From: Firmicutes bacterium CAG:884
Lineage (GTDB): Bacteria > Bacillota_I > Bacilli_A > RF39 > UBA660
Reading direction: 5' to 3'
Assembly: GCA_000433875.1 (NCBI GenBank)
Contig: HF993330.1
Location: 1-55,932 of the forward strand
DNA length: 55,932 bases
Shown: piece after piece, positions 8,132-16,118 of the stretch
How positions within the stretch are numbered: position 1 is the first letter of the stretch
Layout: every line of letters starts with the position of its first letter
Notes under the pieces: generated by a model
Told to the model about the DNA's origin: nothing
What the model saw: only the letters and a program-made list of their open reading frames with translations
Databases searched by the model: none
Program-made: the position numbers and the translations under genes

Positions 8132-8748
8132 TAATCATCCTTCCTTTCATACATCGAATCTATTAAGTTAAACAAATCATTTTCATTGATTGCTTTGTCA
8201 CTATCATCATTTACCTTATCTCTTTCTTTTATAGCTTCATTTACTTCATCAAATATATCATTTCTATTATTATTTTCAAGTACCAACTCTTTTGTTGAAA
8301 ACAAATTAGTCTCAACATCATCTTCAAGAGTTCCATAAGCTTTTTTTCTAACATCATCAACAGTAACATCTTGTACCTTACTAAATGTACTTATTGGTTC
8401 TTCTTTTTTAACATCATCTCTAATAATTCCATATACAGGACTTATTATAGGAGAAGGTTTAAATTTATGCACTTCTTCCTTCTTTTGATATGGCTTTCTC
8501 TCTTCTTTTTTCTCTTTTGCTAAATCATTAAAATCTGAATCAGTAAATATTGTAAATGGTGTCTTTTCTTCTCTCTTTGGTAGTTCCTCTTTTTTTTCAA
8601 TTTTTTCTTCTACTTCAAAATCAATCTTTTCTTTTTCTTCTATTGGTGCTGGTATTGAAACAGTTGATACTTCTTTTTTTACTGGTTCAACATCTTCACT
8701 TTCATCTTCATATGTTAACATATCTCTTATTTTTCCAAATAATCCCAT
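8131..8748 (-). CDS. acidic/lysine-rich protein with PIISPVYG motif, function unknown
   Basis: The start at 8748 (MGLFGKIRDMLTYEDE) follows AGGTGA and removes a 30-base overlap with the preceding gene. The roughly 205-residue product has an amphipathic N-terminal helix followed at once by acidic residues, which recalls the membrane-targeting start of SepF, but there is no SepF domain. The middle is low-complexity Lys/Glu and probably disordered, broken by a hydrophobic motif SPIISPVYGIIRDD near residues 100-115. The end has ENDLFNLIDSMYE. Its place with DUF948 and YtxH suggests an envelope or division role. I do not recognise a named family. Confidence 0.6.
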   Translation of the reverse strand: MGLFGKIRDMLTYEDESEDVEPVKKEVSTVSIPAPIEEKEKIDFEVEEKIEKKEELPKREEKTPFTIFTDSDFNDLAKEKKEERKPYQKKEEVHKFKPSPIISPVYGIIRDDVKKEEPISTFSKVQDVTVDDVRKKAYGTLEDDVETNLFSTKELVLENNNRNDIFDEVNEAIKERDKVNDDSDKAINENDLFNLIDSMYERKDD

Positions 8749-8749
8749 T

Positions 8750-9361
8750 TTATTCACCTGCCTTACCAATATTCTCTTCACTTGTTCGATAGAAATTATC
8801 TATTTCACTATTAGATGAAAAATTAGTATATATTTTCTCTCTATTTGTAAAATAGTTTTCATCAATTAATGTTTTTATGATTGTATCATTAAATTTAACC
8901 GTTGAAAGTATATATGAAGCATCAAGTACTGCTTGATTTAAATCATCTTTTGCCACCAAAGCTTCTATTCTTGCATAGTTATAAAAGAATCTTACCAAAT
9001 ATTCATCATTTTGTTTAGCAACTTGCAAGCATCCTTTTCGATCACTACCTATTTCTTTTTTATAATAAGCATTCTCATCAAAATTACATACAATATCTTT
9101 TTTATAATAGTAACTTACTGCATCAACAAACAAATAATAATAATTTCCACCTGAATATAATTTTTCATTAAATTCATTATTATCTATATATGATGCCCCT
9201 CTTGGCAAATAATATTTATAACCTTTACCAACTCTATTATAAAGTATATTTTCTTTTGATAAAACTACTGATGTTATATTGTCAATACTTTCAGTATCTA
9301 TTCTAACAATAGTACAACCTGTACATATTATTAATAATAGAATTATCATAATTTTCTTCAT
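8750..9361 (-). CDS. lipoprotein of unknown function
   Basis: From Met at 9361 (MKKIMIILLLIICTGC) the roughly 203-residue product has a lipoprotein signal peptide. Cys16 would be lipidated, though the -3 position is Cys rather than the usual Leu. The mature part is tyrosine-rich (GGNYYYLFVDAVSYYYKK) with two further cysteines (DIVCNFDE, RKGCLQ) that could pair outside the membrane. The end is polar. It heads the operon with the PIISPVYG protein, DUF948 and YtxH, all probably at the membrane. No known family is recognised. Confidence 0.65.
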   Translation of the reverse strand: MKKIMIILLLIICTGCTIVRIDTESIDNITSVVLSKENILYNRVGKGYKYYLPRGASYIDNNEFNEKLYSGGNYYYLFVDAVSYYYKKDIVCNFDENAYYKKEIGSDRKGCLQVAKQNDEYLVRFFYNYARIEALVAKDDLNQAVLDASYILSTVKFNDTIIKTLIDENYFTNREKIYTNFSSNSEIDNFYRTSEENIGKAGE

Positions 9362-9409
9362 AATATCACTCACACATATTATACCAAATATATAGTAATT
9401 TTTAAAAGA

Positions 9410-10030
9410 TTATTTTTCCTTTACAGTAAACTTATCGTAAAGTATAGCTTCAAAATGATAAATCGGCATTCCTTTGCTCCTAAACTTCTTTTCATATTCT
9501 GTTTCAACATTATTTTCATCATTATAATCAAGTGATACTTCTTTAAATATATATCCATAATTACTTAAAGAAACTAAAGAATATTCAAAAAGGCCTCTAT
9601 TATCAGTTTTTAATATTATGTGTGGTTTATCTTTAAATATGCCATCATATTTTTTTAATAAATTAGGACTTGTTAATCTTCTTTTAGCATGTCTTTTTTT
9701 AGGCCAAGGATCACTAAAATTAAGATATAATATATCAATATCATTATGAAAAACACTATCTATATTACTTGCATCCATAACCATTAGTTTTAAGTTATTT
9801 AATTCTAAACCCTCAAGTTTTTTAGTTCCACTTACTAAAACACTTGCATATTTCTCAACACCAATAAAATTAATATCTGAATATTTTTGACTCATACCAA
9901 TTATAAAATCACATTTACCAGTTCCAATTTCTAAACAAACAGGATTATTATTTTCAAATACTATATCATTTGTTACATATTTTGATGCTTCAATTATTTC
10001 TTTCGCTTTTGGATTATTTTTTAATCTCAT
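9410..10030 (-). CDS. trmB: tRNA (guanine-N7-)-methyltransferase
   Basis: This enzyme methylates G46 of tRNA using S-adenosylmethionine. The 206-residue product has the SAM loop CLEIGTGKCDFI, the acidic VEKYASVL position and the signature NFSDPWPKKRHAKRRL. Its C-terminal TEYEKKFRSKGMPIY is typical of the family. Length is normal, with a slightly short N terminus. The start follows GGGTGATGAAGA. It is followed by the lipoprotein gene after about 40 bases. Confidence 0.95.
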   Translation of the reverse strand: MRLKNNPKAKEIIEASKYVTNDIVFENNNPVCLEIGTGKCDFIIGMSQKYSDINFIGVEKYASVLVSGTKKLEGLELNNLKLMVMDASNIDSVFHNDIDILYLNFSDPWPKKRHAKRRLTSPNLLKKYDGIFKDKPHIILKTDNRGLFEYSLVSLSNYGYIFKEVSLDYNDENNVETEYEKKFRSKGMPIYHFEAILYDKFTVKEK

Positions 10031-10102
10031 TCTTCATCACCCATAATAATATAACACATTTTTTACAAAAATGCATATAATTAATTAGAAATGGAGGAAA
10101 TA

Positions 10103-10339
10103 ATGCGAAAAGATCGTGCTTGTCCTTATTCTAATAATCCAATGATGCCAGGGATGTATCCAATGATGCCAGGTTATCCAATGCCAATACCGACATTTGA
10201 TACAGGAAATACAAGTAGTTCAAGTAATTTAGAAGAAAGGTTAAACAACTTAGAAAGAAGAGTAAGTCGTTTAGAGTCATCTTTAAATGATACAACTATT
10301 ACAAATAATTATAGTAATACATCATATCAAATGATGTAA
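10103..10339 (+). CDS. small Met/Pro-rich protein with a coiled coil
   Basis: The ATG at 10103 is preceded by GGAGGAAATA; the earlier in-frame ATG overlaps that site. The 78-residue product starts with CPYSNNPMMPGMYPMMPGYP, a Met/Pro/Tyr-rich segment. A Ser/Thr linker follows, then a leucine-heptad region LEERLNNLERRVSRLESSL that should form a coiled coil. Similar short Pro/Tyr-rich coiled-coil proteins occur as small coat or surface-associated proteins, but I cannot name this one. It stands alone on the plus strand with a terminator directly after the stop. TATAAT at 10076-10081 could be its -10, but no good -35 is present. Confidence 0.65.
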   Translation: MRKDRACPYSNNPMMPGMYPMMPGYPMPIPTFDTGNTSSSSNLEERLNNLERRVSRLESSLNDTTITNNYSNTSYQMM

Positions 10340-10340
10340 A

Positions 10341-10365
10341 AAGGTCTGCATTTTTTGCAGATCTT
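10341..10365 (+). terminator. terminator after the small coiled-coil gene
   Basis: A ten-pair stem AAGGTCTGCA/TGCAGATCTT (one G-U) with a five-T loop, ending in TT plus a TT tail. It lies directly after the plus-strand stop and faces the eno terminator. Confidence 0.7.
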
Positions 10366-10374
10366 TTAAGTTGA

Positions 10375-10396
10375 AAGAACTATTTTGATAGTTCTT
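10375..10396 (-). terminator. eno terminator
   Basis: An eight-pair stem AAGAACTA/TAGTTCTT with a six-base loop, overlapping the eno TAG stop. The T tail is short, so it may act together with the adjacent hairpin. Confidence 0.55.
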
Positions 10397-11603
10397 CTTC
10401 AATTCTCATCAATTGATTATATTTACACATTCTATCAGTTCTTGACATTGAACCAGTTTTAATTTGGCCCAAATCAAGACCAACAGCTAAATCAGCAATT
10501 GTTGTATCCTCTGTTTCACCACTTCGATGTGATATAACAGTCTTATAACCATTTTTCTTTGCTAAAGCAATCGTTTCAAGCGTTTCTGTTATAGTACCAA
10601 TTTGATTAACTTTAATCAAAATTGCATTACCAGCGTGATTATCAATACCCATTTGCAAATACTTAGCATTTGTAACGAATAAATCATCACCTACTAATTG
10701 GATTCTATCACCTAACTTATCAGTTATTGTTCTAAAGCCAACCCAATCATTCTCATCAACAGGATCTTCTATTGAAATAATCGGATAATTATTTACAAGT
10801 TCAACAAACATATCAATCAATTGATTTGTTGTTAACTTCTTTCCTTCAACATTATATAATCCATCTTCATAAAATTCACTTGCTGCAACATCAAGACCGA
10901 TATTAACATCTTTGCCTGGAACATATCCGGCTTTTTCAATTGCTTCAATAATTAAATCTAAGGCCTCTTTTGTACTACCTAGATTAGGTGCAAAACCACC
11001 TTCATCACCAACAGCAGTAACATAACCTTTTGCCTTTAAAATTGCTTTTAAATTATGAAATACTTCAGCACCAATTCTGATTCTTTCCCTAACAGTATCA
11101 GCTTCAGGCAAAATCATAAACTCTTGAAAATCTAGATTATTATCAGCATGTGCTCCACCATTAATTATATTCATCATTGGTCTAGGTAAAGTTTTACCAT
11201 TTCCAATATATTTATAAACCGGTTCATTTTTATAATTTGCACTCGCTCTTAATACAGCCATTGATACGCCAAGTATAGCATTCGCTCCTAATTTCGTTTT
11301 ATTTTCTGTACCATCTAAATCAATCATAATAGTATCTATTTCTTTTTGATTTAAAGCATCCTTACCTATTAAAGCCGGCTTAATAATTTCATTTACATTA
11401 TTAACAGCCTTCAAAACTCCCTTTCCTAAATATCTTTCATCCTTATCACGAAGTTCCAAAGCCTCACGCATTCCAGTAGAAGCACCACTTGGTACAGCAG
11501 CTCTTCCCATTACTCCACTTTCAAGATAAACATCAACCTCAACTGTTGGGTTTCCTCTTGAATCTAATATTTCTCTTGCTTTGATATCTTTAATTTTTGA
11601 CAT
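10380..11603 (-). CDS. eno: enolase
   Basis: This glycolytic enzyme interconverts 2-phosphoglycerate and phosphoenolpyruvate. The 407 residues contain the N-terminal REILDSRGNPTVEV, the loop VPSGASTG, the Mg2+-site residues in GLDVAASEFY, SIEDPVDE and VGDDLFVTN, and the active-site ISHRSGETEDTTIADLAV. It is slightly short because the C-terminal tail stops soon after YNQLMRIEEEL. It starts nine bases after murD, with the AGGAGG ribosome site overlapping the murD stop, so the two are co-transcribed. Confidence 0.98.
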   Translation of the reverse strand: MSKIKDIKAREILDSRGNPTVEVDVYLESGVMGRAAVPSGASTGMREALELRDKDERYLGKGVLKAVNNVNEIIKPALIGKDALNQKEIDTIMIDLDGTENKTKLGANAILGVSMAVLRASANYKNEPVYKYIGNGKTLPRPMMNIINGGAHADNNLDFQEFMILPEADTVRERIRIGAEVFHNLKAILKAKGYVTAVGDEGGFAPNLGSTKEALDLIIEAIEKAGYVPGKDVNIGLDVAASEFYEDGLYNVEGKKLTTNQLIDMFVELVNNYPIISIEDPVDENDWVGFRTITDKLGDRIQLVGDDLFVTNAKYLQMGIDNHAGNAILIKVNQIGTITETLETIALAKKNGYKTVISHRSGETEDTTIADLAVGLDLGQIKTGSMSRTDRMCKYNQLMRIEEELSK

Positions 11604-11611
11604 ATTTCCTC

Positions 11612-12928
11612 CTATAACTTGTTAATAACTTCTTTGTAAAGTTTCCCACGCTCTTCAAAACTATTAAATTGATCCCAAGATGCACAAGCGGGGCTTAATA
11701 GTATTGTATCACCTACACTTGATAATTCATAGGCTTTTTTCGTAGCTTCTTCCAAATTATCAACTACTTTACACTCTGGTTTTGCCCAAGCCTTTATTCT
11801 TTCTTTTGTTTCTCCATAACAAATTATATATTTAACATGTTTTAAATGATCATTTAATTCATCAAATGAATGTCCTCTATCAAGTCCACCCATAATTAAA
11901 ATAACTGGTGTATTAAATGAATCAAGCGCAATTCGCGTAGAGACTGTATTGGTTGCTTTTGAATCATTATAAAACTTTCTACCATTTAATTCTTTAACAT
12001 ATTCAATTCTATGTTCCACACCTTTAAAAGTTTCTAATTCTTCAATTATATATTTATTAGGTATATTTAATTCTTTCATAACAAGAATCGCACACATTAT
12101 ATTTTCATAATTATGCATACCCTTAATTACTATATCATTTGTATCAATTATTTTTTCATTTTCAAAATAAATCGCTCCATCTTTATAATAGCAATCACTA
12201 ACTCTTTTAGATGAAAAATACTCTTTTCTTCCCTTTATATCCTTTGTTAAATTAACAACATCTTCATTTTCAAGATTCAATATTGCAAGTGAATTATCAT
12301 CAAAATTCTTAAATATTCTTTTCTTAATATTCTTATAATTTTCATATGTTCCAAAGAAATCAATATGAACAGGAATCAGATTCGTAAGAACAGCAATATC
12401 TGGTTTAAAATCCTTAAAATTATTTAATTGTTGACTTGATATTTCCATTACTAATATATCATTTTCTTTAATATCATCAATCATTTTTGACAAAGGAATC
12501 CCCATATTCCCACACATATGAACATTATCTGTATACCTTTTAATAATATTATAAATAAGAGTTGTTGTAGTTGTTTTACCATTAGATCCAGTAATGCATA
12601 CTAATTTAACTTTTGGCAAAAAATGATAAGCTAACTCCACCTCATTAATAACAGGAATACCAAATCCTTCAGCTTTTTTAACAAGCTCATTTTCATTACT
12701 TATACCAGGATTCTTAACAACATAATCAAATGAATCATCTAAATATTTAGAAGAATCTTCATCGATATGAATAATAACCCCTAATTCTTCAAGTTCTTTC
12801 ACCTTTTCTTCATCTTGTTTTTTACCATCTACTAATACAATTTCATTATTATGTTTTTTTAATAACTTGGCAGCTTCATATCCGCTTCTCGCCATACCAA
12901 ATATAAATATCTTTTTACCTTCAAACAT
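11612..12928 (-). CDS. murD: UDP-N-acetylmuramoylalanine--D-glutamate ligase
   Basis: This cytoplasmic peptidoglycan enzyme adds D-glutamate to UDP-MurNAc-L-Ala. The 438 residues show the N-terminal Rossmann region (KIFIFGMARSGYEAAKLL), the ATP loop CITGSNGKTTTTTL, the central domain (EISSQQL...NFFGTYENY-type block), and HRIEYVKELNGRKFYNDSKATN and GGLDRG in the C-terminal half. Length is normal. Its presence shows the organism makes peptidoglycan, which argues against a true mollicute. It lies behind a strong hairpin that separates it from the permease gene. Confidence 0.97.
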   Translation of the reverse strand: MFEGKKIFIFGMARSGYEAAKLLKKHNNEIVLVDGKKQDEEKVKELEELGVIIHIDEDSSKYLDDSFDYVVKNPGISNENELVKKAEGFGIPVINEVELAYHFLPKVKLVCITGSNGKTTTTTLIYNIIKRYTDNVHMCGNMGIPLSKMIDDIKENDILVMEISSQQLNNFKDFKPDIAVLTNLIPVHIDFFGTYENYKNIKKRIFKNFDDNSLAILNLENEDVVNLTKDIKGRKEYFSSKRVSDCYYKDGAIYFENEKIIDTNDIVIKGMHNYENIMCAILVMKELNIPNKYIIEELETFKGVEHRIEYVKELNGRKFYNDSKATNTVSTRIALDSFNTPVILIMGGLDRGHSFDELNDHLKHVKYIICYGETKERIKAWAKPECKVVDNLEEATKKAYELSSVGDTILLSPACASWDQFNSFEERGKLYKEVINKL

Positions 12929-12950
12929 ATTTTTCCCTTTCTTTTATAAA

Positions 12951-12972
12951 GGTTGGGTTATGAAGCCCAACC
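12951..12972 (-). terminator. hairpin between permease and murD
   Basis: Seven G/C-rich pairs (GGTTGGG/CCCAACC, eight-base loop) followed by TTTATAAAA on the minus strand, overlapping the permease stop. Only about 20 bases separate it from murD, so it is either a leaky terminator or an attenuator. Confidence 0.6.
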
Positions 12973-14331
12973 AATAATTAAAAATGTAACAATTAATATT
13001 CCAAGTGCAATTAATAAGAATTTAAAGATATGTTTCATCCAATCCTTATAATTAATATCAAAATATGCAAGTCCACCTAATAATAACATACTAGTTGGTG
13101 CTAAGAATGATGTTAAACCATAAATAGTTTGCATAATAAGCGTCATTAAAGGATAAGAATCTGTATATGCTTTTGCAAGTGGTGTACTTAAATCACTAGC
13201 TAAATAAATAAATTGACCATAGAATATTGTTCCAATACTTGATAAAAGTGTCATCGGTACAATACTCACTTTATCGGCTAAACCAATTATTTTATTAAAG
13301 ATTGTATAGAATATTGATTGCATATTTGAACTTGTATATAAAGGCATAAATAATACAAATGAAAGCGATACAAATATAGCCATTGGAAGTAACTCTTTCG
13401 CACCATCAACAAATCCTTCATATATTTCTTTAGTCTTTAAACCATAAATCCAAGATATTATTAAAGATGATATTAATAATAATGCACTAAAATCAAGTTC
13501 ACTCCATCTTCCAAGAGCACTCGTATTTTGACCAATTATATTTGACAAAATTGAAAAATTACCAATTTTTATATCAGTTATAGCAGTATGCAAATCATCA
13601 AATATTGCAATATTATGAGCGTGGTACCAACTATACATACCAACAAAACCTAATAAAACAGTTAAAATCGCAATTATTAAAGCTGGTATTGTTTTAACGT
13701 TTCCTTTTACTTCTAATTTCTTAGAATCAAAATTCTTATTAGACTTTTTAATATAAACAATTAATAATAAAGTTAATATAACAAGTAAAATAACTTTATA
13801 AATAATTAATTCATTATATCCTACTTTATAAAAATAGTTAATATAACCATTTACTTCAAATGATAATGTAGAACCGATTAACCCAACAAATATAGCTCCG
13901 ATAGTTGCAAGCATTGCATTCTTCTTATCATATCCCATAGTTTCAAGAACATCTTTAAAAAATGGTACAAGTACAAATAAGCCCATTGCTATTCCAAGAA
14001 CAGATGATAGAAGTGCAAACAATATAACAGTTACAACCATAAATGTTGTTTTGTTATAACCAGCACACTTAGAAACAATCTTATCATATGCTCCTGTTTT
14101 CTTAAGGATTCCATAAAATCCTCCTACTACCAATAAATATATTCCATATTGTGAAAATGTTTGGAATGATTGTAATGGCACTAAGAATAAGTTTGCAATG
14201 CCAAACGGCGCAAATGAACCCTCACTAAATACTCCAGCATCACTATATGTTCCTGTTTTGATAACCCAAGTTAACCCTATAAATATCAACAATGTAATCA
14301 TTATTGTTTTAAATAATTTTTTCTTGTTCAT
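12958..14331 (-). CDS. YfcC/DcuC-like membrane transporter
   Basis: This 457-residue integral membrane protein has about eleven or twelve hydrophobic helices. Sequence blocks such as GGFYGILKKTGAYD, SSVLGIAMGLFVLVPFF and the C-terminal LIMQTIYGLTSFLAPTSMLLLGGLAY look like the YfcC / C4-dicarboxylate anaerobic carrier branch of the ion-transporter superfamily. The substrate (organic acid, amino acid or dipeptide) cannot be read from sequence. It starts after GGAGGGAATT, 12 bases behind the kinase-like gene, in an operon with that gene and the AI-2E family gene. Confidence 0.75.
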   Translation of the reverse strand: MNKKKLFKTIMITLLIFIGLTWVIKTGTYSDAGVFSEGSFAPFGIANLFLVPLQSFQTFSQYGIYLLVVGGFYGILKKTGAYDKIVSKCAGYNKTTFMVVTVILFALLSSVLGIAMGLFVLVPFFKDVLETMGYDKKNAMLATIGAIFVGLIGSTLSFEVNGYINYFYKVGYNELIIYKVILLVILTLLLIVYIKKSNKNFDSKKLEVKGNVKTIPALIIAILTVLLGFVGMYSWYHAHNIAIFDDLHTAITDIKIGNFSILSNIIGQNTSALGRWSELDFSALLLISSLIISWIYGLKTKEIYEGFVDGAKELLPMAIFVSLSFVLFMPLYTSSNMQSIFYTIFNKIIGLADKVSIVPMTLLSSIGTIFYGQFIYLASDLSTPLAKAYTDSYPLMTLIMQTIYGLTSFLAPTSMLLLGGLAYFDINYKDWMKHIFKFLLIALGILIVTFLIIGWAS

Positions 14332-14343
14332 AATTCCCTCCTG

Positions 14344-14907
14344 TTAAAATCTCCTTTTTATATCTTCTACTATCTCATTTACTTTTTCTTCCAACTCTTC
14401 TAATGTTCCATCATTAACTATCTTATAATCATAATTTGTATAATCATCAAGATCAGTTTCTGTATAATGCTTTTGCTCTTTTTGTGTTAATTCTGTTTCT
14501 AAAGAAGGTCTAGTAACATTTATAACAATCACTCTTTTCAATTCTTGTCTTGGAATATCTAATTCCACCTTAGCTCTAGCATCGCTTATAGTAATTACAT
14601 CAAAAAAGTATGAATAAACTTTTATATCAGATATCATTCTTTTTACAAAGAACAAAAAGTCAATTTTTTGTCTTATTAATTCTGTTCCAAGTAATTGAAG
14701 CAATTCTCTTGGCTTAGTTTCATCAGAACCATCCCAATTGCTTATTTTTTTAGCATACTCTTTTATAGGTGTACTATATTGTAAATTGATTGTATTTAAA
14801 CCAATTTTTTCATAAGCATTTCTAATCATACTAGCAACAGTATCTTTGCCATGTCTTGCTTTTCCAGAAATTATAAATATAAATGGATTTTTTTCTTCTA
14901 AATTCAT
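14344..14907 (-). CDS. P-loop (deoxy)nucleotide kinase-like protein
   Basis: This 187-residue P-loop protein has the Walker A variant SGKARHGKDTVA near residues 14-25. GDGSDETKPRELLQ-like and VITISDARAK blocks resemble the deoxynucleoside monophosphate kinase / dephospho-CoA kinase-like group, in which Lys-Asp replaces the usual Lys-Ser/Thr. It is probably cytosolic and phosphorylates a small molecule; the substrate is unknown. Its start overlaps the AI-2E family gene by four bases (ATGA), so the two are translationally coupled. Confidence 0.65.
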   Translation of the reverse strand: MNLEEKNPFIFIISGKARHGKDTVASMIRNAYEKIGLNTINLQYSTPIKEYAKKISNWDGSDETKPRELLQLLGTELIRQKIDFLFFVKRMISDIKVYSYFFDVITISDARAKVELDIPRQELKRVIVINVTRPSLETELTQKEQKHYTETDLDDYTNYDYKIVNDGTLEELEEKVNEIVEDIKRRF

Positions 14908-16028
14908 ATTTTAGCCTCCATCTTTTCAAGAGTAAAGAATTTATATTTTTCATTATAATATATTATAATTTCTTTAATAACAGCAATAATTGGTGTTGCA
15001 ATAATCATTCCAACCATTCCAAAGAAATAACTAAATACTAATAAACCAACTAATATAGTTACTGGACTTAGTTTTACCGATTTTCCCATTATTATAGGGG
15101 ATAAAACATTCCCTTCAATTGTTTGAACAACTGATATTACAATTATTACTAATATACCAGTTAAAGGACTTACTGTAAATCCAATTACAATAGCCGGAAC
15201 AGCGCCTATATATGGTCCAAGATATGGTATTACATTTGTAACAGCACAGAATAATGCAAGAATTATAGCGGCTGGTACCTTAAGAGCAAGTAAGCCAATC
15301 AACATACATCCAAAAATAATCAATGATGAATAAATTGTTCCTCTTATAAACTTATTCAAAATATAATTAACTCTTGATAATACATTCCAAACTTCTTCTT
15401 TGTATTTTGTCGGTAATAATGATTTCAAAATTCTAGGCGTTTCATTAAACTTAATAAGTAAGAAGAAACCAACCATTAAACCAAGCCAGAATGTTCCAAG
15501 GCCAGATATTATATTAGATACTGTACGTGTTATCCAAGAAACAATACTTGCAGCATCAAATTCGGTTGCTATATCAGTTACTTTCTTTACAATCGCTTCT
15601 TTAGTTGAAGTTAAATCAATACCTTCAATGGTAAAATCATCTATCCATTTCAAAGTATTTTTTGTAATTTTACCCAAATTAATTGCTTGTACTTGTTCAA
15701 TTATAACGGGTACAATTTCAACTAGCATAAGTGCAAGTAAACCCGCAAACGCCACAAACACAATTAATGAACCAAAAATTCTTTTAATTTTATGCTTTTG
15801 CATCCAAGTTACAAGTGGATTAAAAAGCCATGCAAATACTAATCCTATAAATAATGGCGTTAATATTTTAAACAATGTACTTATAAATGGCATTATTTGT
15901 AATTTGTCACCAATTAAAGTTATTATATATATTGTTACTATTATCAATAGTATATATAATAGGTTCAATAATCTATTACCTTGAGTTAATAAATTATTGA
16001 CTTTTCTTTTATTTATTTCGTCTTTCAT
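14904..16028 (-). CDS. AI-2E family / PerM-YtvI-like membrane protein
   Basis: This 374-residue protein has about eight membrane helices and the family landmarks: LFIGLVFAWLFNPLV near the N terminus, FLLIKFNETPRI, and the C-terminal LGPYIGAVPAIVIGF, EGNVLSPIIMGK and ATPIIAVIKEI. Members are annotated as autoinducer-2 exporters or sodium/proton exchangers; the true substrate here is unknown. It is the first gene of an operon with the kinase-like gene and permease, and has a near-consensus promoter. The ATG follows AGGAGGATTAA. Confidence 0.9.
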   Translation of the reverse strand: MKDEINKRKVNNLLTQGNRLLNLLYILLIIVTIYIITLIGDKLQIMPFISTLFKILTPLFIGLVFAWLFNPLVTWMQKHKIKRIFGSLIVFVAFAGLLALMLVEIVPVIIEQVQAINLGKITKNTLKWIDDFTIEGIDLTSTKEAIVKKVTDIATEFDAASIVSWITRTVSNIISGLGTFWLGLMVGFFLLIKFNETPRILKSLLPTKYKEEVWNVLSRVNYILNKFIRGTIYSSLIIFGCMLIGLLALKVPAAIILALFCAVTNVIPYLGPYIGAVPAIVIGFTVSPLTGILVIIVISVVQTIEGNVLSPIIMGKSVKLSPVTILVGLLVFSYFFGMVGMIIATPIIAVIKEIIIYYNEKYKFFTLEKMEAKI

Positions 16029-16045
16029 TTAATCCTCCTAATGAA

Positions 16046-16074
16046 ATTATACTCTATTATTTATTATTTTTCAA
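16046..16074 (-). promoter_or_regulatory. promoter of the AI-2E/kinase/permease operon
   Basis: TTGAAA (16069-16074), a 17-base spacer and TATAAT (16046-16051), between the polC terminator and the AI-2E family start. Confidence 0.65.
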
Positions 16075-16098
16075 TTATATTTTATTAAAAAGTATTAA

Positions 16099-16118
16099 AA
16101 GACTAGTAAACTAGTCTT
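16099..16118 (-). terminator. polC terminator
   Basis: An eight-pair stem AAGACTAG/CTAGTCTT with a four-base loop and TTTT tail on the minus strand, overlapping the polC stop. Confidence 0.75.

Noticed and set aside
8131..8748. SepF division protein
   Set aside because: Only the amphipathic N-terminal helix is similar; the SepF core domain is absent.
15400..15984. 194-codon plus-strand reading frame
   Set aside because: It lies wholly antisense to a well-supported AI-2E family membrane gene; such long shadows are usual opposite hydrophobic genes.
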